The translations under genes and the position numbers were made by a program. Of a stretch of DNA of 64,000 bases, positions 42,070-54,705 are shown piece after piece (the first letter of the stretch is position 1; the number at the start of each line of letters is the position of its first letter). The notes under the pieces are model-generated. The model had not been told where the DNA came from and did no database searches. It saw nothing but the letters and a program-made list of their open reading frames with translations. Source of the stretch: Sphagnum magellanicum (taxonomy: Eukaryota; Streptophyta; Sphagnopsida; Sphagnales; Sphagnaceae); NCBI GenBank assembly GCA_021904315.1, contig CM038907.1, positions 29,891,223 through 29,955,222 on the forward strand, given 5' to 3'.

Positions 42070-45000
42070 TCACCTCAAAAATGTTGGAAAACTATTTACA
42101 ATAAGATTGGAAAAGTGGATTAGGGCTAATAATGAAGGGAAGAATAATACGACTATTCATTATGACATGGCCACAAAGAGACCCTTGAATATGGAGATCA
42201 TTATACAATGAAGCCATTATGGCCACCATCCTTATACCTAACACATCAAGAAAATAATAAATTATGGTGTATATAACGTTATTTCCGATGATTTGGGAAG
42301 TTATTGACAAACAAAATGGAATGTTTAAATGAGTGGAACGAGCATGCAATGCTAGTAAAGTGGGAAAACTTAGGAGCATTTGATTATTTGGAATATCATA
42401 ATAGGCAAGAAGTGCAAGAATAGAGACATTCTTCAATAGCCATTTAGAACACACAAAGATACATAAGTGGAAAAAGTGGAAGAGAACAACCAGTGTACAC
42501 CTTGTCCTCAAAGAAGCTTTGGTTGTCTTCGGATTTAGAGCTAGAGTGGGAGACAAAGCAAGAAGTGCCTAGCAATTTAGATTTTGAGTGTAGTATTTTT
42601 TTTTCCCACCTTCATCTGAGTGTTACAAACCATTGGGAGAAGTTAAAACATATTGAGAAACCCTTGCAAACTACAAACTTCTGAGTGTTTATTGATGTAA
42701 AGAAAGAATACATTAACGAATAATTGGAGCATAGTTTTTTGAAAGTTTGAAGATATTGGCATGCAAAGCAAAATGGAAAGCTTGTAGAAAGAATAACAGA
42801 AGAGGAAGTAAAAATTGAAGAGTCAATACGTCATTTAGGTCTCGATTATTTTTTTTATAAATGTGATCAAACAACTAGTATGCCCACCCACTATGACAAC
42901 GGTTTTCATGTTGTGGAATAAAGAATTCAACTATTACAAGGAGTAGCCCCTGGAGTCAACAATGGTGAAGCACAAACTCGAAGTTGGGTCATCTTCTAAA
43001 GCTAAGAAGATGAAATCTAAGATGAAAGACACAAACGTGGAGATTTAGTCTGTGTTGTTGGATCAAATTCATTTTCCAACGTGCATGTATATCACAATGT
43101 GGGCATCCAAGAGGGAGGAGCATGCTTAGATGATCGAAGCAAAGCTTGACGATTATTGTCGATTCAATTGGAACACAATCAACCTCCCTATTATCAAAGA
43201 AATCATCTACGACTTCTAGGTTTCCAACATGGGAAGAGTTCAACATGGGAAACAAATATCTTTGGACTCTTTTACCATTGACAAAATTTTCAAGCTACCA
43301 GCAAAAGGATTTACAGTACTTGCACAAAGCGTATAATGAAAAATGGTCAAAGTATTTTGAAGGGGGGAAGGACAAACATTACAAGCAAGATTCAAATTAT
43401 ACCCTTGCAAAGGTATGTGTTTTTGGGATGCAAATCCGATTAACAGCATTAACAGAAGTTGCAACATTTCAACAAGGTAATCGTTACATCTCAGGAACCT
43501 TATTGTCTATAACAAGCGCCATTAAGAGAAGTATAGTCAATTGGGCCAAATGGTTTAAAGTAAGATTACATAAGGATATGATGTTAGTGGATAGAGGAAG
43601 GCAAGAAAAGTAGGGAATAGTTTGATTAGACTTGCTATTACTCTTGTGGCAAAGCACTATACTACACTTAAAGTACATGAAGGAAGATGAAGAGGAGCCA
43701 ATCGCACATCTTCAATGCCCAAAGAAGACAAGGAAAAAATGCTTTGAGTACCATCGATTCCATTAGTAGGTGTTAATTTGGTTGTCACATCGTCACAAGT
43801 GGAAATTCCACATGTGGAAAAGGAACATGTGCGGGAGCAAACATATCCATTGATAGAAGCAACATAGGAAGGTGGCATTCCTCAAAATGATGTGCAAGAA
43901 GATAAACATAGCTAGGAAATGGTTACATTTCAACCCAATTTGCAGGACCAACAATTCACTTAGGAAACACAAGATACTTCTTTGGTGGACGCATTTCATG
44001 AAAAGGCTGTCATAGAGGTAAATGAATTCAAAACCAAGGATGTTCAACTAGATTCAGTAGGCAACCTAAATGAAGTCCAATCGAATCCAAAATTAGTCCT
44101 TGTGACCTAGTTGACATCGACTGGCATAATCACTAGTGGACAAGTAGATGAAGTAGCCCAATAAGACTCGATAGGCATGCTTATCAAGTATGAAGCACTA
44201 GGGTTTATTCATGAAGGTCAAATAGACCTTACCAAACCAAGTGATGCCAAATTCAACTTTCTCTTTGCACTTGGTTTTATAAAGAAGAAATAGAAGTAAA
44301 GTATTCTTCAAAGCATGAGGATTCCATGGAAATATAGCTTATAAAATTGGTTCATGCATCAACCAAGAAAGTAAGGATGTGAAACGGTCTTACAAAAAAA
44401 ATAATCCGACAACTTTCTTAAAGTTGGAGCGTGTGTAGGGCATAACATTGTATGAGCGAGAACGTGCTGAGCACTGTATTGATCCCCTTGAGTTTGAAGC
44501 CCACAAATAGGAATGGGAGAAGAATAATGTAGGTCTTATGTTTACTCAAAGACAATTAGATCAAGAACTCCATGAGACTCAATAGAAGCTAGAAAAAACC
44601 CAAGTGGAAGAAAAGGAAGTAAAGTAGACTTTGAAGGCTCTGTAGTAGAACTTTATGATTGTAGATGGCACATTCACTAGAGTGGTGGAAGAGATGAAAA
44701 ATGCAACAATTTGACATGAAGAAGTGTTGACCATAACACTAGTTAAACACAAAGAGGAAATGGAGCCAATGATGGGGTGCTTGAAGAAAATAGAGCATAA
44801 ATTCCTTGAAATGCAAATTGAGAAGGAGGCTTGGCACGCCAAGTGTCTAAGTTTTGAGGCGGAAGTACAATTACTCAAAAAATAAAAGTAGAACACCATG
44901 CAAGCAAGCAAAATGTGTGAGAAAACTCTTCTGGAGAATATACAAGGATTGGAAGAACAAATTCAACTTGCAGGTGCCAAAGAGAAGGAAATAACCAAAC

Positions 45001-45262
45001 AAAAGGTAATAGAGGTTCAATAGGATGTTGAAACGGCTAAATGGAAGGCACTAACATTGGAACAATCGGCTAAAACAGTCTCTTTTTATCAATTGCTTGA
45101 AAATCAAGGTGAAGAGCTCTTAGCAATTCTTATTGAGCCCAACTATTAATGGTGTAGTTATATTACCAAAAAAAGCAAGACATGGTAATGGAACTTAATG
45201 CAACACACACAAGTCTTAGTGAGTGAGAAGAATCCAAGAGCACAAAGACAAAAGAAGAAAAG
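42070..45262 (+). pseudogene. Extra ORF region downstream of gypsy pol, decayed
   Basis: Coherent plus-strand coding continues about 3 kb past the integrase stop. One block near 42100-42240 contains IIRLFIMTWPQRDP and NEAIMATILIPN. A 155-aa open block at 43146-43613 contains FPTWEEFNMGNKYLWTLLPL and SIVNWAKWFKVRLHKDMM. The region 43680-45160 reads in one main frame as a hydrophilic protein ending in a long coiled-coil-like stretch (QRQLDQELHETQ, VEEMKNAT, EEQIQLAGAKEKEITKQK). It has many in-frame stops, mostly TAG. Large gypsy lineages such as Ogre/Retand/Athila carry additional ORFs, but I cannot match this one. It is interrupted at 45263 by a CACTA-like insertion. Confidence 0.55.
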
Positions 45263-45411
45263 CACTACTACAAAACTTGTCCATTTTGTAGTCCTTTTGC
45301 ATTGGATTTTTTGTCAAAATAGACTTCGAACAATTTTGGAACAAGTTTAAAAAAACCAATTATTTAAAATAAGTAAGTGCTAGTAAAATAGACAAATGTA
45401 AGATGACTAAA

Positions 45412-45685
45412 CATTACATAGTGGCATGTCTGATATGACTAAGTGTGTGACTAAATGCAATGATGTGGCATGTCCATTCTAACAAATTGTGTGATTGAAT
45501 TGATGATGTGGCATGTCCATTATAACAAACTATGTGACTAAATTGATGATGTGGCATGTCCATTATAACAAACTATGTCACTAAATTAATGATGTGGCAT
45601 GACCATTTTGTCTAATTGTGTGAATGAATGTAATGACATGGCATGTTCATTGTGACTAAATATGTGATTAAATATGATTATTTTA
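45412..45685 (+). repeat. About 57-bp subterminal tandem repeats
   Basis: Five to six degenerate copies of a unit with gatgtggcatgtccattata and acaaactatgtgactaaatt. Confidence 0.75.
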
Positions 45686-46017
45686 TAAAATAATTATAAT
45701 CTAAATAATATATATTTAAATATTTTTATTTTTATTTTAAAAATATTTTCAATGTATCAATTCCCTTTTCAATTATATTCAAATCAAAAAAAATTATTTG
45801 ATTTTTTTTGGAAATTAAACCTTGCAACAGGTTTAACCTAGAAGGCTTGAACATTTTAAAATGTGATTTTGAGGGCTAAGGCCCTTGCTTATATACTTTT
45901 CAGAATGAAATTAATGACCAAATAATATGAGATATATTTTTTTAAGGAACAACTTGATCACACGAAGTTTTCAATTTATTAGACCTACCACCAAACACTT
46001 AAGAATAAGATTTACAA

Positions 46018-46700
46018 CTTTTTGTACATTACTTTATTGCTTCTAAGCTTCAAAAAGATTTTTTAGTTTTCCACTTGGCGCATCCAATAGTACAAAAAAT
46101 GTTGAAATTGATGAAAAAATGAGCAAGTTATGCCCTTTGAAAGTGAAGAGGGTGGTTTGTAAAAACTGAACATAATAATTCAGTTTGTGTTTTTGAGTTT
46201 AAACTCTTTGTACATTGTTCCATTACCTTTGACATTCAAAAAAAATTTGTAATTCTTCTCTTTGTGCATCCAATATTATAAAAATTTCTCAATTTGATAA
46301 AGAAATGACAAAGATATGTTCATTGAAAGCGAAGTGGGGTGATTCAAGCATGAATTAACGACTTAATAATTCAGTTCCTTTTTTTGAATTGTATTTCTTT
46401 GTACATTGCTCCATTTTCATCATGATTTAAAAATATTATGTAATTATCTTCTTGAGAAATCCAAAGGTGAAAAAAATTCCTAATTTGATAAAGGAATCAA
46501 CAAGTTATGCTCATTGAAAGTGAAGCAAGTGATTTGTAGAAATTAACCACATGTTAGTCCAACTTGCATTTTTGACTTTAAACTCTTTCTACATTTTTAT
46601 TTTTTTAAAAAACATTTCAAAGAAATTTTGTGAAGCTTAAGATAACGCATCCGAAGTTTTTTAAATCGTTGAGAATGGACAAGTAATGAAAAAGATATGA
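46018..46700 (+). repeat. About 185-bp tandem repeats
   Basis: Three full copies and a partial one, each with tttgtacattgctccatt, aatttgataaagaaatga and ttcattgaaagtgaag at the same spacing. Considerably diverged from one another. Confidence 0.65.
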
Positions 46701-47086
46701 AACTCGAAAGTGAGGGGGGGCTATATTTTTTTTTCCCTTTGAATGAGGTCGAACTATGTTAATAATACACGTGTAATCAAAGTGATTGACTTTAGTCACA
46801 TTTGTACATGTGTTAAATAAATGACTGATTTCAATCATACATATATCACGTTGATTACACGTGTAAATTAATTGACTAATTTTAGTCACATTGCTAGTAA
46901 GTTGATTTCACATGACCACTACATAAAGTTCATATATGAAATTACAATGTCTATTTTGATTAAAATGAAATTCAAATTAGTTATAATAGACAATGCTACT
47001 TTTGTGTTTTGTCAAAATGGACATGGTTAGTTATGTGGTTAAAAAAAAATTGACTTTATAGTCATGTTAATTAAATTTCACTAGTG

Positions 47087-48350
47087 AAAAGGACATGGTT
47101 TTGTTATATTGGAGGAAGATAAAGATGTTGTGCACAAAATTTCGATTACTAAGTTTGTTGAACATACTAAAAGGAAGGAGTAGGTGGAGGGTGGCAAGAG
47201 TTAGTGGGGAGAAAAGCCACAACGAGGGTGATAGTGTAGGGAAAGATAAGATTTCAAACCAACCACATGAGGATTCTCCACCATGACATCATTTTCCCAT
47301 GATGGACCATTATCGAAATCACATACACTTTCCCATTTGTAATTAGTGAACGAGAACTATTCTTTCAACATCTACTGTGAAAATTCTTGGGCTAAAACCT
47401 TGTAATCTAAGTGATATACTGCATATTTTGACAGAGTTAGAATACACCGTGCCAATTATTCCTCATCCAAAGGGGTATCACTTCATTTATCACCTACAAA
47501 CATGCCTTTCAATAGGATTTGCTCCACCTATGCTCAATGCCCAAATCCTCATTGAAGATTTTGAACATATGTGGAAGACATAAGATACGGAGTTTCATGA
47601 GTACATAACATATAATTTTTTTGTGATTGTATCATTTTTAACAATAATCATGGTTATGGTGTGTTAAAGCATCTCATGGGTTGTTTGGGTGCATATGCAT
47701 TACGATATTACTACAAATTAGAAGTGGTGTACAACAAATATTACTTGAAGCATACCATGATAATTAGCCATAAGCCCACTTTTGTTATGGCCAGAAAAGA
47801 TCCCATATTAGACACCATTGAGAAGAAGGTGAAGGAGGACTCCATGGAAACATGGCAGTGGGTGCAAAGGTTGGAAGATCTACTAAAGATTTGTGCACTC
47901 AAGGACCTACTGAAGGAAGCAATGACATCGATCACTTGGCATTGCACAACAAAAGGACCAAATCTACATGTAGCCCAAGCACATCTCGAAAGGAGCCCAA
48001 CAACATTACATGTTATTATTTTCAAAGTAGACCACTTGGTAAAGCAACTTCGAGGAGTTTAACGATGCATGAGTTCCAATTGAATTAAGGTAAACACCTT
48101 ACCAAGATTTGGCATGGTACTATTCAACAAGGCCCTACCAAGTTCGGTTGTCATTACTATTACCTGCTGAACATATGGGTCTATTGAAATGACAAAGGCT
48201 TTAGTTATCTAAAGGTTTGAAGAAGTAAGAAAAAGAATGGAGATATAAGGGGCAAAGAGTAGTCTTTGCTAGACATGCCTAGAATGAAAGATGTTCTTGT
48301 ATTCAAACTTGATAATACACAATACAATCAATTCCTTGTTTAATGATGTC
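47087..48350 (+). pseudogene. Continuation of the extra ORF region after the CACTA-like insertion
   Basis: One frame from 47090 reads GHGFVILEEDKDVVHKISIT then KFVEHTKRKE before stops. Open blocks follow at 47377-47583 (LGLKPCNLSDILHILTEL..) and 47661-48062 (IEKKVKEDSMETWQWVQRLE and on). Another frame from 47852 runs to about 48090. No recognised domain. Orientation and position suggest it is the rest of the gypsy extra ORF or its 3' flank. No LTR could be delimited after it. Confidence 0.4.
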
Positions 48351-50779
48351 TATTTGTGCATGTTTCCATTTTTATGTTGTTTTGTTGAAAGTGGATTGAA
48401 GCCTTGTGATTTTTTTTAATTACTTAGGTATGTGGTACTATGCATAATATGGTAAACAAAAGCCCAATAACAATGTTGAACTTAGCTCTTACCAAAATCA
48501 TCACTAACAACATGTTGCACCAATGTTGTTTCATTAAATCCAGTCATAACCATGGGCATACATAATGTTATTGGTTTCCATTGACAACTTGGAGGGAGGA
48601 TTTTTGTAACATGAACATTTAAATGCAAGCCTAATAAAACATACATTGGACAAAAAAATTGTGCAAGTTAAAAAGAAAATTATAATAAAAACATTTTCAT
48701 CCATATTAATAGCCATGATATTTGCAAAATCGCCCTATTCATTTTCCTATTTAGCCATCACATGGGTAGTATCAAACTTGTGAACCAACGTACATGTAAC
48801 TACCATAGTTGAGGTTCCAAGCCACCATCATAAAATTCATATAAATTAAAGACTACCTATCATCAAGCTATCATAGAAATTACCTTCAAATAGGGAGCTT
48901 CATGTATTGCAACAACTAGTGAACTTAGAGGTCCCATGCCCTTTACTCAAGTGTTTTCTTTGCATTTCCAAGTTGACCTTCTTCTCCAACACCTAAATCT
49001 AATCATAGAATGGGTTGACAAAATACATTGATCACAAATTCCAATTGTTAATAATAGGGTTGATAACATAGGTTTACCTTGAAGCTAAATTCATAGCGTG
49101 GAGTAAATTGAGTTAATGAGTATAGCATAAACACATGTTCATACATAACACATGGAATGAATGTGGACATGGTAACATCAAAGATTAAAATCATAAATTT
49201 CCCATCTAACATATAATAGAGGTTTGAAATGCTTGCATTGCAACCCATTAATTAGACATCTCCTTTAGGTGTAGAAAAATATTTAGAATTTATACTCATC
49301 ACACCCTTCCAAATTCGGGTTTTTGTTTTTAACATCTATGCCATATTTCATATTAGAACACAAAAGAAATAATTGCACAATGGCTAGCAAATTTCAACAA
49401 AACCCATAACAACAACAATTAATTTGGTATGGGAAAAAACAAAAACATCACTTTCATGTTGGCACATGTTTATAAATGTACTCTTACAGTCCCACAACCA
49501 CAATGATCAAAGACCCATTTTCACGTGCATCACAAGGTCATTACCAGACAACAAGTTTTTCGAACTTGATCTTATTTGCTAATTAGTTAGTGTTTTTATG
49601 TAATTATCAATTGGTTATGTTATCAAAAAAATTCAACAAACAATGCCATCAATGTCATTACAAAGGTGGTTGATAAAGAAAAATCAAACACAAGGCAACA
49701 TCTTGAAAAATTGGTTTACATTCTCCAACACAATTCTTGCAACTAGAAATGCATCACTATGACTACACAAACTCAAGGCATGTGAAAAGGAGTGCCAAAG
49801 TTGAAAAGCCATGGTTCGCATTTGGTAATGAAGGCATTGTTGCTTGAGGACAAAGCAATTACATGTATCCCAAGCCTAAAACTCAAATAGATGAACATGT
49901 GTCATGTTGCCAATTTTGTGTAGGATAATAACACGTACCTTTAGAAAGATAAAACATGGTCATGTTATGGATGACAAAATATCTATGAAATAGAGTACAA
50001 TTTGGAAGACAAAATTGCCATGTTATTAATAATGCATAGTTTTGGAACTAAAAGCACAAAAGAATGAGCTTGCACTACGAGAAATTGTGTCCATGGCAAC
50101 TAGACTACCTTACAATTAGAGCTCCAAAACAACTAATATTCAACTGCATTATAACTGTCCCTTGGAAATACAACAAATTAATAAATAAAATGTCATGTCA
50201 AAAAATCAAGGAGTTGTATTATAGTTGCAAATTAGTTGCAAGATGTATATTTATATAATACAATGTACACTTTATACATACGGTTGTAGTCAACCATGTT
50301 TGACTTTGTTGACAAGTTGCATTTTAGTCACATGTAACAACTACATCAGAATTGAAATAAATTTAATTACTAATCAACAACTATTTTGCAACAAATGCAT
50401 GGCTTTGAATAACACATACGATCATGCCACATGTATACATTTCCACCGCCTAATATATATGAATTTCAACTTGTTTGCAACTAATATGCATCTATATTTC
50501 AACTTAAAATTTGAAATTTAAAATTTTGAAATTTGGGCAAAAAACCTTTATGTACGTGACGCATGGTAATATATCAACAAATCTGCCGTAATGCATCAAC
50601 GACCTTCATGTGCAAGAAATTGTAAGAAATTCAAGATGAACTTTTTTTTTTAAAATTTCTATTCAAACATTTTGTGTATTTCCTAGTCTTTTGGTGATGC
50701 AATTTTCATATCATGTGTTATAATTAAAATTACTTTTGTTTGTTTAGTTTAGAACTAAAGCTAAAAGGTTGTTATAAGT
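48351..50779. other. AT-rich interval, no gene seen
   Basis: No coherent coding frame. The patch 49990-50070 resembles 3985-4050 in the same orientation. If this is the 3' LTR zone of the plus-strand gypsy element it is too diverged to mark. Confidence 0.4.
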
Positions 50780-51240
50780 TCTTTCATTAAGTAACTTGGA
50801 GATTGAAGGCTTTTGTTTTTTATTTTGGAGGTTGAAGGTTCTTGTTTTTATTCTTGAGAAGGTTGAAGGCTTTTTCTTTTCTTTTGGAGGTTGAAGGTTT
50901 TTGTTCTTGTTCTTAAAGAGGTTGAAGGCTTTTTCTTTTCCTCTTAGAGGTTGAAAGGTTTTTTTCTTGTTTTTAAAGAGGTTGAAGGCTTTTGTTTTTA
51001 CTCTTGGAGGTTGAAGGTTTTTGCTCTTAGAAAGGTTGAAAGTTTTTGCTCTCACTTTTGAATGTTGAAGGTTCTTGCTCATACTTTTGGATGCTGAAGG
51101 TCCTTACTTTTACTTTTTGATGTTAAATGTTATTGCTTTTAGTCTTCGATGCTCAAAGTTCTTACTTTCGGTTTTAGATGTTCAAAGTTTTTGCTCTTAT
51201 TCTTGGATATTGAAGGTTTTTACTTTTGTTTTTTTTTTAT
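50780..51240. repeat. Roughly 30-bp minisatellite
   Basis: About 14 degenerate copies of a unit containing ttggaggttgaaggcttttg followed by a T/C-rich spacer. The minus-strand frame (51082-50744) translates as a Lys/Asn/Phe-rich repeat, a by-product of the array. Confidence 0.8.
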
Positions 51241-53129
51241 GTTATAGGACTGAACTTTCATTATGTTTCAATCTATCAATGTCAAAATTATGTATACAAG
51301 GTAAGATTTTTTCAAAAGTACCTAAAATTGTAATTCAATTTATTTGATTATAACCATAGTATTTGATTCTATTTGTAAGTGTACAAATTATAATTTAGTT
51401 TGTATCAATGTTCTATACATTACATTTTAATGTCAAATAAGTTGCATATTATTGGTAGTATAGTTGTAAACTAGTTTTATTCAAGTTGAAGGGATCATTT
51501 ACATATTTTTGACATTATAATGTTATGACATGTTATTGATTTCATTTCACATATGTAATTAAATATCATAACATGGTAGATTTCAAGCAAATAAGATGAA
51601 TTGAAGAAATTACATGGCTCAAGCTCCATTTCAACAAAAATAGATGAAAACATTCATTTATGAAACATAGTGTTTTAAATCACAATATTTGATTGCTGTG
51701 GGTCATCATTTTTATGATCTGACCTTTTGTTTAAATAGAATTTTTTTTGGTTATATATAGCTTGGGCATTATATTTAGATTCATAGTTAAATTGTCTTTT
51801 GATAAAAACATTTTCTAATTTTTTTGTAATGTATTCTTCAACATGGAATGTAAATGTATTTAAAGTTTCAAATCTCTTTCATGTTTATAATTAATGATGT
51901 CCAATGCAATTCAACATTATCTATTATAATTAAAACAACATGATAATGGTTGTGTGAAATTTGGATAATTGCATTGTAAGTTGTAATTTAATTGTTTACT
52001 ACTATTAAAATCAACTACCATACAATTGCTTTGAACCCAAATTTAAACACCTAGTTTCAAATTAATCACTAAATCTTTTATTTTCATTTCATCTTTAGTT
52101 GTAAATTAGTGGCAAATGATAGGAAAAAAATTCATTGTTCAAATGGATGCACGAAATAATTAAAGAATATATTTGTTAAACTAGTTATAAAATAGTTATA
52201 AATAAATTGCAAAAGATAAGGATATTTAGAATCCATTTGTCACATGGATGGATGAAATAATAAAAGAATATATTTGTCGAGCTAGTTGTAAATAAGTTGT
52301 AAGGGATTGGGATAGAATCCAATCACATCAAATGGGGATGTAGTCATTACTAACATGTACCATTAACAATCATAACCACTACTTAATTTTTTGAACTTTG
52401 GATTGTAAAAAAACATGATAATAATAAATAGAGTAACATTTTATAAAATGTTCTTGTGAATACATTATGTACATATCATAAAAATTTGGAATCAATTTAA
52501 TGAGTGAAAAATATGTATAAGGACTTTTAACCTTTTGTAACCATTACTTAAAAACTACATAAAACTAGCTTAAAAATAGTTTTGACACTAAAAACACAAT
52601 TTGAAATTTTTTTTAATGACATTTGGGATTTTAAAAAATATACACCTTAAAATAATAATTTTAAAAACTTTAAAAACATTTAATGTTTGTTTAAAAGATG
52701 TATTAAAAATATTCTAAGAATATTTTAAGAATAAAGCAGTGGTCTAAAGGGGCATGTGTGGTTCTCAATAGCATGGTTAGACCCATAGATGGATGAAATA
52801 ATTAAAGACTATATTTGTCAAATTAATTGTAAAATATTTGTAAATAAGTTGCAAAAGGTATTAGCATACATCATTTGTGCCCCTATATCTTGCCCCTATA
52901 TCTTGTTTAAAAACATCACTATTACATTTGTGCCGCAAAATTGAGTGGTAGTAGTGCCTTCATTTGCAACAATACACCACCAATCAAGGGTTTTGACCCC
53001 TTCAAACATTGATCTTGAATGTGTAGACTTTGAAGACCCAAGTTTAGAGGTGCACAAGTTATAATGGTCCTAGATCATTTTGCAAAATAACACCTTGTGT
53101 TTCTCTTCACCATCTACAATTGGTCCTAG
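51241..53129. other. AT-rich interval with three dispersed 90-100-bp repeats
   Basis: Copies at about 52143-52242, 52243-52330 and 52787-52890 share gatgaaataattaaagaata, tatttgtcaa, and the word gttgtaaataagttgcaa. No gene is seen in the rest. Confidence 0.55.
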
Positions 53130-53640
53130 TGCACTTACAAAAACTAGAAGCTAAGCATTGTAAAATCTTTAAAAGACAAAAACATGAGGGATAAACTTTA
53201 TCTCTAAACATAACCAAACCTTTGTCATAACATATCCCTCCTTTAAACATAACCAATTCTCTTTCTAAACATAACCAAATCTTTGTCCAAACATGACCTC
53301 CTTCTTCTTTAAACATAATAAACTTTATCTTTAAATGTAAACCTTCTCCCTAAATTTAACTCATATCTTTTGTAGACATATTTAGTTTTTTCTTTAAGAA
53401 CTTACTTCTCATCTTCATGCTGAACATTACAAATCTTCTCCTAAACATAACCAACTTTTTGTCCAAACATAAAAAATCTTCTCTCTAAACTTAACTCACT
53501 TTTCATCCCCCTAGACATAACCATCTCTCTTTCTAAATTTAACTTTGTTTCTCTCTAAACATATCCAACTTTGGCTCTCTAAAATTAATTTGTTTATCTT
53601 TAATCATTAACCCACTAGAAAAAATTCTTTTGACTTTACA
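53130..53640. repeat. Degenerate AAACATAACC array
   Basis: Some 15 loosely spaced copies of ctctttctaaacataacc. A short related stretch with the same lead-in (ctttaaaagacacaaacatg) occurs at 4520-4620. Confidence 0.6.
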
Positions 53641-54705
53641 ACTTAAATACTGAATTTGCAAATGTGCACATAGTGTTTCAAACACAACATGAGTATAAAA
53701 ACCCAACAAATGCATATATGTACATTCATTTGAACTCGCAAATTTTAGACATCATGTCCTTGTAAACACATATTTCTACCCCCAAGATTTCTACAAAGAC
53801 ATTACAACTCAAACCTCAATTACAAAGGCACAAACACATAATTACACCAAGTGAACCACCTTTAAATACAAAATACAACCTGATGTTCTTACATCTCAAT
53901 AAATAGAAATTGAATCATTCTTTGACAATGTTTTAGATATTACTACACAAAAACCATGATATCATGTTGCTTGACCTTACACCAAATCCACCTAATATAA
54001 CCAAACCTTAAACTAATCCAAATCTAATCAACAAGTCATAATACCTACATTGCAAATAATCCACCCAATGTCATGGTGGTCTTTGATGTACTTTCACTTA
54101 GTGAAGCATAATTATAAAGGTTTCCTTAGACACAGTTTCCTTCTTTTGCCACAGTTGAATGAATTTTCCCTTGCTTGTGCCACTACCATTGTTTGGATAG
54201 CTTACAAATACACATTTATATCCAAGAGATGTATTCATCCTACCATTGGTCAATAGGGCTTTTCAAGATTTTAGATGCCACATCCATGTGTTGCTTCCAT
54301 TCCTAGCATGTTCTTCGAACTTGCAAACAACAAAAACCCCTCTTCTTGTAACATCTATTTGATTGGCCACCATAGCCCAAATTTGAAACCCATCCCATCC
54401 ATTCTAGGATGTTTTGATGAGTCCCTCCTTTGATACATGGTCATACATTAACACTCCAAGCCTTTGGGCAAACCTAAACATCTTTAAAATTATTGCAACC
54501 CAAGGAGTTGGTCATAACACAGTTGCCTTTTGCATGTTACAAATTGATGTTACTATAGTTGACGCCTCTACTTTGTTGTGTGTCCATGTTAAGTGTGGAA
54601 AATATGAATCATGGGATGCCAACACCAAGTGATTTTCTCCAAACGAGGGGCAACTTGAGCTTCCCAAATGTCCATTTTCTTCTTAATATATTCATGAACT
54701 TTTTA

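Larger units (their letters stand above)
45263..47086. mobile_element. Non-autonomous CACTA-like element, 1.8 kb
   Basis: The left end is CACTACTACAAAACTTGTCC. The right end, reverse complemented, begins CACTAGTGAAATTTAA, so both termini show CACTA. The left end resembles the ancestral end of the 29-kb CACTA (CACTACTACAAA). Flanks are AAAAG before and AAAAGG after; a clean 3-bp duplication is not visible. No transposase coding is present. The interior has two tandem arrays and, near the right end, repeated TTTTAGTCACATT words in inverted settings typical of subterminal repeats. It sits inside a decayed ORF that resumes after 47086. Confidence 0.62.

Noticed and set aside
54050..54632. Plus-strand frames (68 and 72 aa) that look protein-like
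   Set aside because: Minus-strand readings here look equally coherent and fit the direction of the remnant upstream. I could not decide strand, so no separate gene is claimed.
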